From: Caldimonas tepidiphila
Lineage (GTDB): Bacteria; Pseudomonadota; Gammaproteobacteria; Burkholderiales; Burkholderiaceae_C
NCBI RefSeq assembly: GCF_003569765.1
Contig: NZ_QXMG01000001.1
Location: 265,084-329,083, forward strand
Reading direction: 5' to 3'
Length of the DNA stretch: 64,000 nt
Position 1 is the first letter of the stretch; every line of letters begins with the position of its first letter. Shown here in pieces: positions 18,214 to 29,916 of this stretch. The notes beneath the pieces are model-generated. The model saw only the letters and a program-made list of their open reading frames with translations. It did no database searches and was not told the origin of the DNA. The translations under genes were made by a program, and so were the position numbers.

Positions 18214-19509
18214 ATGAGCGTGTTTGCCCTCGGCCTCAACCACACGACCGCACCCGTCGATCTGCGCGGTCGTTTTGCGCTTGCTCCCGAGCAACTGGGC
18301 CCCACGCTGCGCTCGCTGCGCGAGCGGCTGAGCCTCGCGCCGCCCGAGGCCGCGCTCGTCTCCACCTGCAACCGCACCGAGCTGTACTGCGCGGCGCCGC
18401 TCGAGGCGGTGCGCCCGGCCATGGACTGGCTCGCGGGCCTCGGCGGCATCGCATCGGCCCGGCTCGCCGACCACACCTACGTGCTCGAGCGGGAGCGCGC
18501 CGCGCGCCACGCCTTCCGTGTCGCCAGCGGCCTCGACTCGATGGTGCTCGGCGAGCCGCAGATCCTCGGCCAGATGAAGCAGGCGGTGCGCGAGGCGGAT
18601 GCCGCCGGCACGCTCGGCACCACGCTGCACCAGCTGTTCCAGCGCTCCTTCGCGGTCGCGAAGGAGGTGCGCACCTCCACCGAGATCGGCTCGCACTCGA
18701 TCAGCATGGCCGCCGCCGCGGTGCGCCTCGCGGCGCAGCTGTTCGAGGACCTGCGCGAGATCCGGATCCTGTTCGTCGGCGCCGGCGAGATGATCGAGCT
18801 CGCCGCGACGCATTTCGCCGCGCGCAACCCGCGCGCGATGGCGGTGGCCAACCGCACGCTCGAGCGCGGCGAGAAGCTCGCGACGCACTTCGGTGCCGAG
18901 GCGATGCGCCTCGCGGACGTGCCGCAGCGGCTGCACGAGTTCGACGCGGTGGTGTCCTGCACCGCGAGCACGGTGCCGATCATCGGACTCGGCGCGGTCG
19001 AGCGCGCGCTCAAGAGCCGGCGCCATCGCCCGATGTTCATGGTCGACCTCGCGGTGCCGCGCGACATCGAGCCCGAGGTGGCGCAGCTCGACGACATCTA
19101 CCTCTACACCGTCGACGACCTGTCGGCGGTGGTGCAGACCGCCGGCGAGAAGCGCCAGGCGGCCGTGGCCCAGGCCGAGGCGATCATCGAGACCGGCGTG
19201 CAGAGCTTCGTGCACTGGCTCGACCAGCGCGCGACCGTGCCGCTGATCCGCGCGCTCAACACCCAGGCCGACGCCTGGCGCGCCGCCGAGATCGCGCGGG
19301 CGCGCAAGCTGCTCGCCAAGGGCGCGGACATCGACTCCGTGCTCGAGGCGCTGTCGCGCGGCCTGACGCAGAAGATGCTGCACGGCACGATGGCCGAGCT
19401 CAACAGCGCCGACGCCGAGCAGCGCCAGCAGCTCGCGCAGACCGTCTCGCGCCTGTTCCTGCGCGGCGCGAGCGGCCCGACGACGCTTCCCGCCGACGAA
19501 GACCGCTAG
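18214..19509 (+). CDS. hemA: HemA, glutamyl-tRNA reductase
   Basis: This is the first committed enzyme of C5-pathway tetrapyrrole synthesis, 431 residues. It reduces glutamyl-tRNA(Glu) to glutamate-1-semialdehyde. The catalytic cysteine is in [10 protein letters not shown]. The NADPH-binding Rossmann part shows [17 protein letters not shown], and VVSCTAST and [13 protein letters not shown] follow. A C-terminal dimerisation helix region ends the protein. The start ATG begins with the usual [18 protein letters not shown]. It leads the conserved cluster hemA-prfA-prmC, with 100 bp to prfA. Haem made through this pathway would feed the cytochrome genes nearby. Confidence 0.97.
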   Translation: MSVFALGLNHTTAPVDLRGRFALAPEQLGPTLRSLRERLSLAPPEAALVSTCNRTELYCAAPLEAVRPAMDWLAGLGGIASARLADHTYVLERERAARHAFRVASGLDSMVLGEPQILGQMKQAVREADAAGTLGTTLHQLFQRSFAVAKEVRTSTEIGSHSISMAAAAVRLAAQLFEDLREIRILFVGAGEMIELAATHFAARNPRAMAVANRTLERGEKLATHFGAEAMRLADVPQRLHEFDAVVSCTASTVPIIGLGAVERALKSRRHRPMFMVDLAVPRDIEPEVAQLDDIYLYTVDDLSAVVQTAGEKRQAAVAQAEAIIETGVQSFVHWLDQRATVPLIRALNTQADAWRAAEIARARKLLAKGADIDSVLEALSRGLTQKMLHGTMAELNSADAEQRQQLAQTVSRLFLRGASGPTTLPADEDR

Positions 19510-19609
19510 CGACGCGGCCTCGCGCGCCCTATGCAGGGGCGCGGCCGGCGGCGCGGCGGCTCCACCGCGCCTGCAAAGTCCCCCGCTTCGTCCGCGAGAA
19601 CCCCCTCCC

Positions 19610-20710
<1,101 letters not shown>

Positions 20711-20714
20711 GCGC

Positions 20715-21539
20715 ATGGCGACGCTTCGCGACGCACTGATCGAGGCCCGGAACCTCGGCCTCGAGCGGCTCGATGCGCAGGCGCTGCTCGGCCACGTGCT
20801 CGGCCGCCCGCGCAGCTGGCTGCTTGCGCACGACGGCGACGCGCTGCCCGAGGCCGAGCAGCGGCGCTACGAGGCGCTGGTGCGCCGCCGCGCCGCCGGC
20901 GAGCCCTTCGCCTACCTGGTCGGCGAGAAGGAGTTCTGGGGCCTGAGCCTGCAGGTCGGTCCCGCGGTGCTCGTGCCGCGGCCGGACACCGAGACGCTGG
21001 TCGAATGGGCGCTGGAGTGCCTGCACGGCCTCGCCACGCCGCGCGTCGCCGACCTCGGCACCGGCAGCGGCGCGATCGCGCTGGCGCTCAAGTCGGCCCG
21101 GCCCGACGCACGGATCTGCGCCGTCGACCTGAGCCCGGAGGCGCTCGCGATCGCGCGCGGCAATGCCGCGCGGCTCGGGCTCGAGATCGAGTTCCGCGCC
21201 GGGCACTGGTGGCAGGCCTTCGGCGGCGAGGCGCAGGCGGGCTTCGAGCTCGTCGTCAGCAACCCGCCCTACATCGCCGAGGGCGACCCGCACCTGCCGG
21301 CGCTGCGCCACGAGCCCGGCATGGCGCTGAGCTCGGGCGCCGACGGGCTGGACGCGATCCGAGAGATCGTCGCCGGCGCGCCGGCGCACCTCGCGGCCGG
21401 CGGCCGGCTGCTGTTCGAGCACGGCCACGACCAGGGCGCCGCGGTGCGCGCGCTGCTGGAGCACGCCGGATTCGCCCAGGTGCAGACGCGCCGCGACCTC
21501 GGCGGCAACGAGCGCTGCACCGGCGGCCGGCTCACCTGA
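20715..21539 (+). CDS. prmC: PrmC, release factor glutamine methyltransferase
   Basis: This SAM-dependent enzyme, 274 residues, N5-methylates the glutamine of the release factor GGQ motif. The N-terminal helical domain includes RRAAGEPFAYLVGEKEFWG. The SAM site shows VADLGTGSGAIALAL, and the amide-binding motif is NPPYI in VVSNPPYIAEGD. The next conserved block, LSSGADGLDAIREI, is also present. It lies four bases after prfA. In many relatives grxD follows directly; here a gene for an exported barrel-like protein intervenes. Confidence 0.96.
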   Translation: MATLRDALIEARNLGLERLDAQALLGHVLGRPRSWLLAHDGDALPEAEQRRYEALVRRRAAGEPFAYLVGEKEFWGLSLQVGPAVLVPRPDTETLVEWALECLHGLATPRVADLGTGSGAIALALKSARPDARICAVDLSPEALAIARGNAARLGLEIEFRAGHWWQAFGGEAQAGFELVVSNPPYIAEGDPHLPALRHEPGMALSSGADGLDAIREIVAGAPAHLAAGGRLLFEHGHDQGAAVRALLEHAGFAQVQTRRDLGGNERCTGGRLT

Positions 21540-21710
21540 TCAGGCCTCGGGGCAGGCGCGGCGGGCATTCCGCACGCTTTCGCCCGCCGGCCGGCCCCCG
21601 AATGCGGGGCATGCGGGGGATCCCCGAGCCGGGCGCCCCTGCGCGGCGCTAGCATGGAATCGCACCACGCACGGTCCCATGGGGCGCTTGCCCGGCGAAA
21701 GGAGTACGCG

Positions 21711-22322
21711 ATGACGCTGCGTCCGCAAGCCTTGGAACTGCTGGCGGCCGCCGCGCTGGCGGCCGCCCTGCCCCTCGCCCATGCGGCGGAGCGCGGCGAG
21801 ACCGCCGGGCCCGGCCTCGGCTACGCGCTGCCGCTCGGCGCGCAATGGCAGGCGCGCCTCGGCACCAGCGCCGCGACCCGCCCCCTGCATGCCGAGGCCG
21901 AACCCGCCGCACGCAGCCTGTCGCTGCTTGGCGACTACTACATCCCCCAGGCCTTTGGCCTGCGCGCCACCGGTGGCATCGTGCTCGGCAAGGGCGAGGG
22001 CCGCGCCGGCCCCACGCTGTGGCCGGCGCTCGGCCAGCGCGCGGGCCTGTCCTACGGCGGTCTGGTCTCCTGGAGCCTCGACGATCGCGCTGCATATGAG
22101 GTCGCCCCCTACTTCGGCCTCGGCTACACCGGCCTCGCGGTGCAGGGCAGCCTGGGCTTCTTCGCCGACGTCGGCCTGCGCGGCCTCCAGCCCCGCTCGG
22201 GCGTGCGGCTCGGCGGCGCGCCGGCCAGCCTGCACCGCGACGGCGAGCCGGAAATCTGGCGCCCCTGGCGCGAGTGGCGCCTGGAGCCCGTGCTGCAGCT
22301 CGGCGTGTCCTACGCGTTCTGA
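21711..22322 (+). CDS. Exported outer-membrane barrel-like protein, unknown function
   Basis: This product of 203 residues has a signal peptide ([20 protein letters not shown] then LAHA). The mature part alternates short aromatic and hydrophobic strands with Gly-rich turns ([50 protein letters not shown]). It ends in LGVSYAF, a C-terminal phenylalanine typical of BAM-assembled barrels. No named family is assigned. A small two-layer or eight-strand barrel is inferred. RBS AAGGAG precedes the ATG at 21711. It lies between prmC and grxD, where relatives often have no gene. Confidence 0.7.
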   Translation: MTLRPQALELLAAAALAAALPLAHAAERGETAGPGLGYALPLGAQWQARLGTSAATRPLHAEAEPAARSLSLLGDYYIPQAFGLRATGGIVLGKGEGRAGPTLWPALGQRAGLSYGGLVSWSLDDRAAYEVAPYFGLGYTGLAVQGSLGFFADVGLRGLQPRSGVRLGGAPASLHRDGEPEIWRPWREWRLEPVLQLGVSYAF

Positions 22323-22453
22323 AGGGCGGCGCCGCAGCGGCGAGCGGCCTGCCCGCTCCTCGGCTGGCCGCCGAGCAGTCTCCCCGTAGCAGCGTTGCCG
22401 TCGGCATTTGCTCTATAAAGGCGGCTGTTTCACATTTCACAGGCGCAGCGATC

Positions 22454-22771
22454 ATGAGCGACGTTCAGCAACGCATCGACGACATCGTCAAGAACAACCG
22501 GGTGGTGCTCTTCATGAAGGGCAGCGCGCAATTCCCGATGTGCGGCTTCTCGGGCCGCGCCGTGCAGATCCTCAAGGCCTGCGGCGTGAACGACCTGAAG
22601 ACGGTCAACGTGCTCGAGGACGAGGAGATCCGCCAGGGCATCAAGGAATACGCGAACTGGCCGACCATCCCGCAGCTCTACGTCAACGGCGAGTTCGTCG
22701 GCGGCTCGGACATCATGATGGAGATGTACCAGGCGGGCGAGCTGCAGCAGGCGCTCGGCGCCCAGGCTTGA
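22454..22771 (+). CDS. grxD: GrxD, monothiol glutaredoxin (CGFS type)
   Basis: This monothiol glutaredoxin of 105 residues carries and delivers [2Fe-2S] clusters. The CGFS active site is in [11 protein letters not shown]. The glutathione-binding [19 protein letters not shown] is intact. The family pattern [14 protein letters not shown] is complete. The start ATG at 22454 follows a region with a TATAAA-like -10 (22414-22419). Its stop overlaps the TTG start of ubiX. Confidence 0.97.
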   Translation: MSDVQQRIDDIVKNNRVVLFMKGSAQFPMCGFSGRAVQILKACGVNDLKTVNVLEDEEIRQGIKEYANWPTIPQLYVNGEFVGGSDIMMEMYQAGELQQALGAQA

Positions 22772-23334
22772 GCGCGCCGCAGCGGCTCGTCGTCGGCGTC
22801 ACCGGCGCCTCCGGCGCGGTGTACGCCGTGCGGCTGCTCGAACGCGCCCGCGCACTGCGGCTCGAGACGCACCTGGTCGCGACACCGGCCGGGCTGCTCA
22901 ACGCGCACCACGAGCTGGGGCTCGACCGCCGCGCGCTCGAGTCGCTGGCCGACCATGCCTACTCGCCCGGCGAGGTCGGCGCCTGCATCGCCAGCGGCAG
23001 CTTCGATGCTGCGGCGATGGTGGTCGCGCCCTGCTCGATGAAGACGCTCGCGGCGATCGCGCACGGCCTGTCGGACAACCTGCTGACGCGCGCGGCCGAC
23101 GTGACGCTGAAGGAGCGGCGCCGGCTGCTGCTGATGGTGCGCGAGACGCCCCTCAACCTCGCGCACCTGCGCAACATGACGGCGGTCACCGAGATGGGCG
23201 GCATCGTCTTCCCGCCGCTGCCGGCCTTCTACCACCGCCCGCAGAGCATCGACGAGCTGGTCGACGACACGGTCGAGCGCGCGCTCGCGCTGCTCGGCGC
23301 GCCGGCACAGCCGCGCAACTGGACCGGCCTGTAG
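22768..23334 (+). CDS. ubiX: UbiX, flavin prenyltransferase
   Basis: UbiX makes prenylated FMN, the cofactor of the ubiquinone-pathway decarboxylase UbiD. The product has 188 residues, as expected. The FMN-binding [16 protein letters not shown] is at the N-terminus. The conserved [20 protein letters not shown] and [13 protein letters not shown] blocks are intact. No ATG fits; the TTG at 22768 overlaps the grxD stop (TTGA), which suggests translational coupling. It converges on the lytic transglycosylase gene. Confidence 0.93.
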   Translation: MSAPQRLVVGVTGASGAVYAVRLLERARALRLETHLVATPAGLLNAHHELGLDRRALESLADHAYSPGEVGACIASGSFDAAAMVVAPCSMKTLAAIAHGLSDNLLTRAADVTLKERRRLLLMVRETPLNLAHLRNMTAVTEMGGIVFPPLPAFYHRPQSIDELVDDTVERALALLGAPAQPRNWTGL

Positions 23335-23375
23335 CCGGCCTCTTCCCGCCGCCCCTGCGGGGGCGCACCCCTCGC

Positions 23376-24020
23376 TCAGCCCGCCGGCTCCAACCACAGA
23401 CGCCGCGACGCGAACACCGCGTTCGGGTATTCGGCACGCCCGCGGCTGCCGTTGTAGCGGCCGAGCGCGAGGAACAGGTCGCCGCGCTCGATGTCGAGGT
23501 AGTGGCGCAGGATCACGCAGCCGAAGCGCAGGTTGGTCTGCATGTGGAAGAGCCGCGCCGGGTCGCCGTCGCCGATCAGCCGGCTCCAGAACGGCATCAC
23601 CTGCATGTAGCCGCGCGCGCCGACCGAGCTGATCGCGTACTTGCGGAAGCCGCTCTCGACCTGGATCAGCCCCAGCACCAGCGCGGTCTCGAGGCCGGCG
23701 CGGCGCGACTCGTACCAGACCGTCTCGAGGAACTCGATGCGGGTGTGCTGGTCGGGCTTGCGGCGGCGCAGCCGCTCGCTCATCGTGCCGAGCCAGCGCA
23801 GGTAGGCCAGGCGCGGCTCGATGTCGTCGAAGGCCGGCCTGGGCGGCGCGAGGTCGGCCACCGCCGCCGACAGCGCGGTGCGCACCGCGTTGGCGAGCGG
23901 CTCCTCGATCTGCCGGCCGGCCCGCGCCGGGCCCGGCAGCAGGCAGGCGCCGAGCGCGGCGCCGAGCAGGCCGCGCCGCGACACGAGGCCGCGGCACGGC
24001 GGCGGCATGGGATGGTCCAC
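23376..24020 (-). CDS. Exported lytic transglycosylase (SLT domain)
   Basis: This product of 214 residues is predicted to cleave peptidoglycan glycan strands in the periplasm. The SLT signature is seen in LVLGLIQVESGFRKYAISSVGARGYMQVMPFW (split here into its elements: the catalytic Glu in QVESGF, then the SSVGARGYMQVMPFW block). ALGRYNGSRGRAEYP is the C-terminal substrate-groove motif. The leader SRRGLLGAALGACLLPGPAR has a twin-arginine look, unusual for this enzyme class. Start is GTG at 24020; an ATG at 24008 is an alternative. It is downstream of proS on the same strand. Confidence 0.85.
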   Translation of the reverse strand: MDHPMPPPCRGLVSRRGLLGAALGACLLPGPARAGRQIEEPLANAVRTALSAAVADLAPPRPAFDDIEPRLAYLRWLGTMSERLRRRKPDQHTRIEFLETVWYESRRAGLETALVLGLIQVESGFRKYAISSVGARGYMQVMPFWSRLIGDGDPARLFHMQTNLRFGCVILRHYLDIERGDLFLALGRYNGSRGRAEYPNAVFASRRLWLEPAG

Positions 24021-24062
24021 CCTCGGGCTCCCCGGAACGCTTCAGCGCCCTCTTCCGCCGGC

Positions 24063-25808
24063 TCAGCGCCCCAGGCGCCCCTTGAGCAGGTCCAGCACCT
24101 CGGCGACGGCCACCGGCGTGGCCTGCGCGTCGCGCCGGCCCTGGTACTCGAGCCGCCCCTCCTTCAGGCCGCGGTCCGAGATCACGACGCGGTGCGGCAC
24201 GCCGACGAGCTCCCAGTCGGCGAACATCGCGCCCGGGCGCTCGCCGCGGTCGTCGAGCATCGCGTCCACGCCGAGCGCGGTGAGCTCGTCGTGCAGCCGG
24301 TCGGCCGCCGCCTTCACGTCGGCCGAGCGGTCGTAGCCGATCGGGCAGATCACGACGGTGAAGGGCGCCATCGCGTCCGGCCAGACGATGCCGCGCTCGT
24401 CGTGGTTCTGCTCGATCGCGGCGCCGAGCAGGCGCGTGACGCCGATGCCGTAGCAGCCCATCTCCATCAGCTGCGGCTTGCCCTTCTCGTCGAGGTAGGT
24501 CGCGTCCATGGCCTTGGAGTACTTGGTCCCCAGGTAGAACACGTGGCCGACCTCGATGCCGCGCTGGATCGCGAGCACGCCCTTGCCGTCCGGGCTCGGG
24601 TCGCCCTCGACCACGTTGCGCAGGTCGGCGACGAGGTCGGGCTCGGGCAGGTCGCGGCCCCAGTTGGCGCCGGTGAAGTGGAAGTCCGCCTCGTTGGCGC
24701 CGCAGACGAAGTCCGCCATGCGCGCCACCGTGCGGTCGGCCACGACCTTCACCGGCTGCTTCAGGCCGATGGGGCCGAGGTAGCCCGGCTTGCAGCCGAA
24801 GTGGGCATCGATCTCGGCCACGGTGGCGAAGCGGAAGCCCGCCTTCAGGCCCTCGATCTTGCCGGCCTTGACCTCGTTGAGGTCGTGGTCGCCGCGCACC
24901 ATCAGCAGCCAGACCGTGGTCTTGACGACCTCGCCGTCCTCGCCCAGCTCGTCGGTGGCCAGCACCAGCGACTTCACGGTGCGCTCGAGCGGCAGGCCCA
25001 GCAGCTCGGCGACGTCGGCGCAGGTGGCCTTGCCCGGCGTGGGCGCCTTGACCAGCGGCTCCTGCGGCGCGGCGCGCTCGGCCAGCAAGGGCAGCGCCTC
25101 GGCCAGTTCGATGTTGGCGGCGTAGTCGCTCGTCGGGCAGTAGACGATCGCGTCCTCGCCGGTGTCGGCGATGACCTGGAACTCGTGCGAGCGGTCCCCG
25201 CCGATGGCGCCGGTGTCGGCCGCCACGGCGCGGTACTGCAGCCCCATGCGGTCGAAGATCGCGATGTAGGCCTTGAACATCGCGTCGTAGCTGCGGCCGG
25301 CGGACTCCACGTCACGGTCGAAGGAGTAGGCGTCCTTCATCGTGAACTCGCGCCCGCGCATGATGCCGAAGCGGGGCCGGCGCTCGTCGCGGAACTTGGT
25401 CTGGATGTGGTAGAAGTTCTTGGGCAGCTGCTTGTAGCTGCGCAGCTCCTGGCGCGCGATGTCCGTCACCACCTCCTCGGAGGTGGGCTGGATGATGAAG
25501 TCGCGCTCGTGGCGGTCCTTCACGCGCAGCAGCTCCGGCCCCATCTTGTCGAAGCGACCGGTCTCCTGCCAGAGCTCGGCCGGCTGCACCACCGGCATCA
25601 GGAGCTCGACGGCGCCGGCGCGGTTCATCTCCTCGCGGATGATGGCCTCGACCTTGCGGATCACCCGCAGGCCCATCGGCATGTAGTTGTAGATCCCGGC
25701 GCCCAGGCGCTTGATCATGCCCGCCCGCATCATCAGCTTGTGGCTGACGATCTCGGCGTCGGCGGGGGCTTCCTTCAGGGTGGAGATGAAGAACTGGGAG
25801 GCTTTCAT
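24063..25808 (-). CDS. proS: ProS, prolyl-tRNA synthetase
   Basis: This bacterial-type class II aminoacyl-tRNA synthetase has 581 residues. Motif 1 and the N-terminus read [20 protein letters not shown] and [20 protein letters not shown]. Motif 2 surrounds [20 protein letters not shown], and motif 3 is [15 protein letters not shown]. The editing INS domain, about residues 225-405, contains [20 protein letters not shown]. The length fits a protein with the INS domain. The frame is open upstream, but the ATG at 25808 is the standard start. It is divergent from rppH. Confidence 0.98.
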   Translation of the reverse strand: MKASQFFISTLKEAPADAEIVSHKLMMRAGMIKRLGAGIYNYMPMGLRVIRKVEAIIREEMNRAGAVELLMPVVQPAELWQETGRFDKMGPELLRVKDRHERDFIIQPTSEEVVTDIARQELRSYKQLPKNFYHIQTKFRDERRPRFGIMRGREFTMKDAYSFDRDVESAGRSYDAMFKAYIAIFDRMGLQYRAVAADTGAIGGDRSHEFQVIADTGEDAIVYCPTSDYAANIELAEALPLLAERAAPQEPLVKAPTPGKATCADVAELLGLPLERTVKSLVLATDELGEDGEVVKTTVWLLMVRGDHDLNEVKAGKIEGLKAGFRFATVAEIDAHFGCKPGYLGPIGLKQPVKVVADRTVARMADFVCGANEADFHFTGANWGRDLPEPDLVADLRNVVEGDPSPDGKGVLAIQRGIEVGHVFYLGTKYSKAMDATYLDEKGKPQLMEMGCYGIGVTRLLGAAIEQNHDERGIVWPDAMAPFTVVICPIGYDRSADVKAAADRLHDELTALGVDAMLDDRGERPGAMFADWELVGVPHRVVISDRGLKEGRLEYQGRRDAQATPVAVAEVLDLLKGRLGR

Positions 25809-25891
25809 GTGGGAAGAGGGAACAGCTGGCTGCCGGCGGTCCGCAGCCCGGGAGCGGGGGCGGCGCAGGAGAGGCGCGCAGGGTTGAGGAC

Positions 25892-25919
25892 TTGAAACCG
25901 CACCGGCCGGTGCAATAAT
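25892..25919 (+). promoter_or_regulatory. Sigma70-like promoter of rppH
   Basis: TTGAAA (25892-25897) and AATAAT (25914-25919) are separated by 16 bp. Transcription would begin near 25926. This supports the ATG at 25948 and excludes the in-frame ATG at 25918, which overlaps the -10. Confidence 0.6.
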
Positions 25920-25947
25920 GGTTTCAATAGTATTTCGAGGTCCGATT

Positions 25948-26523
25948 ATGCTCGACCGTGAAGGCTTTCGGCCCAACGTCGGCATCATCCTGCTCAACCA
26001 GCGAAACCAGGTTTTTTGGGGCAAGCGCATCCGCACGCACTCTTGGCAGTTCCCCCAAGGAGGCATCAAGCACGGAGAGAGCCCCGAGCAGGCGATGTTC
26101 CGTGAGTTGCATGAGGAAGTGGGGCTGCGACCCGAACATGTGCGCATCCTGGCACGCACGCGCGACTGGCTGCGCTACGAGGTGCCCGACCACTTCATCC
26201 GCCGCGACGCGCGCGGCCACTACCGGGGCCAGAAACAGATCTGGTTCCTGCTGCAGCTGATGGGTCGCGACAGCGACATGAACCTGCGCGCCACCGACCA
26301 CCCCGAGTTCGACGCGTGGCGCTGGAACGAGTACTGGGTGCCGCTCGACGTGGTGATCGAGTTCAAGCGCGACGTCTACCAGATGGCGCTGACCGAGCTG
26401 GCGCGCTTCCTGCCGCGGCACAACCACCACAACCGCTACCTGCGCGGCGGCATGCGCCATGGCCATGCGCCGCAGGCGGTGGTGGAGACGCCGGGTGGCT
26501 CCGACGGCGGCCGGCAGGGCTGA
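25948..26523 (+). CDS. rppH: RppH, RNA 5'-pyrophosphohydrolase
   Basis: This Nudix hydrolase of 191 residues removes pyrophosphate from mRNA 5' ends and starts RNase E decay. The Nudix box is complete: [20 protein letters not shown] followed by VGL. The N-terminus [17 protein letters not shown] is typical of RppH. The C-terminal extension [16 protein letters not shown] is His-rich. GAGG at 25937-25940 precedes the ATG at 25948. Divergent from proS and convergent with proB. Confidence 0.96.
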   Translation: MLDREGFRPNVGIILLNQRNQVFWGKRIRTHSWQFPQGGIKHGESPEQAMFRELHEEVGLRPEHVRILARTRDWLRYEVPDHFIRRDARGHYRGQKQIWFLLQLMGRDSDMNLRATDHPEFDAWRWNEYWVPLDVVIEFKRDVYQMALTELARFLPRHNHHNRYLRGGMRHGHAPQAVVETPGGSDGGRQG

Positions 26524-26556
26524 GGAAGGCCCCTTCCTGCCGCCGCCCTCGCGTGC

Positions 26557-27678
26557 TCAGGCGAGCACGACGAGGTTGGTGCGGTGGATCATCTCCGGCT
26601 CGGCGGTGTAGCCGAGCAGCCGCTCGATCTCCGTCGAAGGCTTGCGCGCGATCAGGCGCGCCTCGGCACTCGAGTAGTTGGCGAGCCCGCGCGCCACCTC
26701 GGCGCCCTGCGCGCTGCGCACCGCGATCACGTCGCCGCGGTGGAACTCGCCGGCGACCTCGACCACGCCGATCGGCAGCAGGCTCTTGCCCCCGTCGCGC
26801 AGCTTGGCGACCGCGCCGTCGTCGACGATCACCGCGCCGCGCAGCTGCAGGTGGTCCACCATCCACTGCTTGCGCGCCGCCTGCTTGGCGGTGCCGGCGA
26901 CCAGCGCGGTGCCGATCGCCTCGCCGGCGGCGAGCCGGATCAGCACGTCGGGCTCGCGCCCCCAGGCGATCACGGTGCTCGCGCCGCTGCCGGCCGCGCG
27001 CTTGGCGGCGAGGATCTTCGTGATCATGCCGCCGCGACCGATGCTCGAGCCGGCGCCGCCGGCCATGCGCTCGAGCTCGGGCGTGCCGGCGGCCGCCTCG
27101 TGGATGAACACCGCGTCCGGGTCCTTGCGCGGGTCGGCCGAGTACAGGCCCTTCTGATCGGTCAGGATCACGAGCGCGTCGGCCTCGACCAGGTTGGCCA
27201 CCAGCGCGCCGAGCGTGTCGTTGTCGCCGAACTTGATCTCGTCGGTGACGACGGTGTCGTTCTCGTTGATGACCGGCACGACCCGGTGGCCGAGCAGCGT
27301 CAGCAGCGTCGAGCGCGCGTTCAGGTAGCGCTCGCGGTCGGCGAGGTCGGCGTGCGTGAGCAGCACCTGCGCGCTGCCGAGGCCGTACTCGCGCAACTGG
27401 GTCTCGTAGATCTGCGCGAGGCCCATCTGGCCGACGGCGGCCGCGGCCTGCAGCTCGTGCACCTCCTTGGGCCGCGTCGACCAGCCCAGGCGCTTCATGC
27501 CCTCGGCGATCGCGCCGCTCGAGACCATCACCACCTCGCGGCCGTCGCGCACCAGCGCCGCGAGCTGCCGCGACCAGTTGCCGATCGCCTCGGCGTCGAT
27601 GCCCCGGCCCTCGTTCGTCACGAGGCTGGAGCCGACCTTGACGACGATGCGCCGCGCGTTTTTCAGAACCTCACTCAT
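26557..27678 (-). CDS. proB: ProB, glutamate 5-kinase
   Basis: This enzyme phosphorylates glutamate, the first step of proline synthesis. It has 373 residues. The amino-acid-kinase domain shows [43 protein letters not shown] and [18 protein letters not shown]-terminal PUA domain follows from about residue 275 ([20 protein letters not shown]). Start ATG 27678. It lies 34 bp after obgE on the same strand, the conserved order obgE-proB. Confidence 0.97.
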   Translation of the reverse strand: MSEVLKNARRIVVKVGSSLVTNEGRGIDAEAIGNWSRQLAALVRDGREVVMVSSGAIAEGMKRLGWSTRPKEVHELQAAAAVGQMGLAQIYETQLREYGLGSAQVLLTHADLADRERYLNARSTLLTLLGHRVVPVINENDTVVTDEIKFGDNDTLGALVANLVEADALVILTDQKGLYSADPRKDPDAVFIHEAAAGTPELERMAGGAGSSIGRGGMITKILAAKRAAGSGASTVIAWGREPDVLIRLAAGEAIGTALVAGTAKQAARKQWMVDHLQLRGAVIVDDGAVAKLRDGGKSLLPIGVVEVAGEFHRGDVIAVRSAQGAEVARGLANYSSAEARLIARKPSTEIERLLGYTAEPEMIHRTNLVVLA

Positions 27679-27712
27679 GCCGGACTCGAAGAGAGAAAGT
27701 GGGAAGAAGCCT

Positions 27713-29252
<1,540 letters not shown>

Positions 29253-29282
29253 GGTTTAACTCCTGGAGTCGTGACGGACGGG

Positions 29283-29594
29283 TCAGACGTTCACCGAGGC
29301 AATCTCGAGCTCGGTGTAGGTCTGGCGATGGCCCTGGTGCTTCTGGTAGTGCTTGCGACGGCGCAGCTTGAAGATGCGAACCTTGTCGTGCTTACCCTGT
29401 GCCACCACGGTGGCCTTCACGCTTGCGCCAGCAACCAAGGGAGTGCCGACCTGGAGTTCCGCGCCGTTACCCACGGCGAGCACCTGGTCGATCACGATCT
29501 CTTGGCCGACGTCCGCAGCAATCTGTTCTACCTTGATCTTTTCGCCGGCTGCAACCTTGTATTGCTTGCCACCGGTTTTTATGACCGCGTACAT
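29283..29594 (-). CDS. rplU: RplU, ribosomal protein L21
   Basis: This 50S protein of 103 residues binds 23S rRNA domain I and contacts L20. The family start [20 protein letters not shown] and the basic region [20 protein letters not shown] are intact. It is the first gene of rplU-rpmA. A leader of about 165 nt precedes it, with a hairpin at 29684-29704. Confidence 0.99.
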   Translation of the reverse strand: MYAVIKTGGKQYKVAAGEKIKVEQIAADVGQEIVIDQVLAVGNGAELQVGTPLVAGASVKATVVAQGKHDKVRIFKLRRRKHYQKHQGHRQTYTELEIASVNV

Positions 29595-29683
29595 ATCAGC
29601 CCCTTACAGTCCTGGAAGGACTTGTGCGAAGGAAGGTGCCGACCGTGCACACAAGGCACATCCGGCGACACCTCCCGGTTACC

Positions 29684-29704
29684 GTCCGGAAATGGCTTCC
29701 GGAC
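29684..29704 (-). promoter_or_regulatory. Hairpin in the rplU 5' leader
   Basis: GTCCGGAA (29684-29691) and TTCCGGAC (29697-29704) form a perfect 8-bp stem with a 5-nt loop, about 90 nt upstream of the rplU start and inside the predicted leader. Ribosomal-protein leaders often bind their product; any such role here is inference. Confidence 0.45.
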
Positions 29705-29766
29705 CCTCTGCGAGCGGCCCGGGCGGACCGCAAATGAAAACCCCGACCCAATGAGCCGAGCCCGCG

Positions 29767-29793
29767 AGTGTAGCACATGCGGGCGCGAGACAA
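29767..29793 (-). promoter_or_regulatory. Probable rplU-rpmA promoter
   Basis: On the minus strand TTGTCT (complement of 29788-29793) and TACACT (complement of 29767-29772) are separated by 15 bp, short but acceptable. It would give a leader of about 165 nt. The 322-bp region between rplU and ispB also has TATAAT at 29889-29894 facing ispB; nothing else coding is seen there. Confidence 0.45.
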
Positions 29794-29888
29794 CAGGACC
29801 CCCGCGGCGGCTGCCGACACGGAAGAGCGCGCCTCCCGCGCCATCCGCCGCCGCCCCCCCACGTGAGCGGAAGCGCGGCACCCCTTTC

Positions 29889-29894
29889 TATAAT
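29889..29894 (+). promoter_or_regulatory. Probable -10 element of ispB
   Basis: TATAAT, a perfect -10, lies 23 nt before the chosen ispB GTG start. No clear -35 was found at the expected distance, so this is a candidate only. Confidence 0.45.
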
Positions 29895-29916
29895 CCGGAC
29901 ACATTTGCTCCAGGCT

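Noticed and set aside
19526..19543. Short palindrome GCGCCC-TATGCA-GGGGCGC-like after hemA, and a similar one near 23350
   Set aside because: Only two loosely similar copies were seen and such GC palindromes arise easily in this base composition; not enough to call a repeat family.
23502..25895. A 797-codon plus-strand frame opposite proS
   Set aside because: Antisense shadow of proS and of the lytic transglycosylase gene; no domain recognisable.
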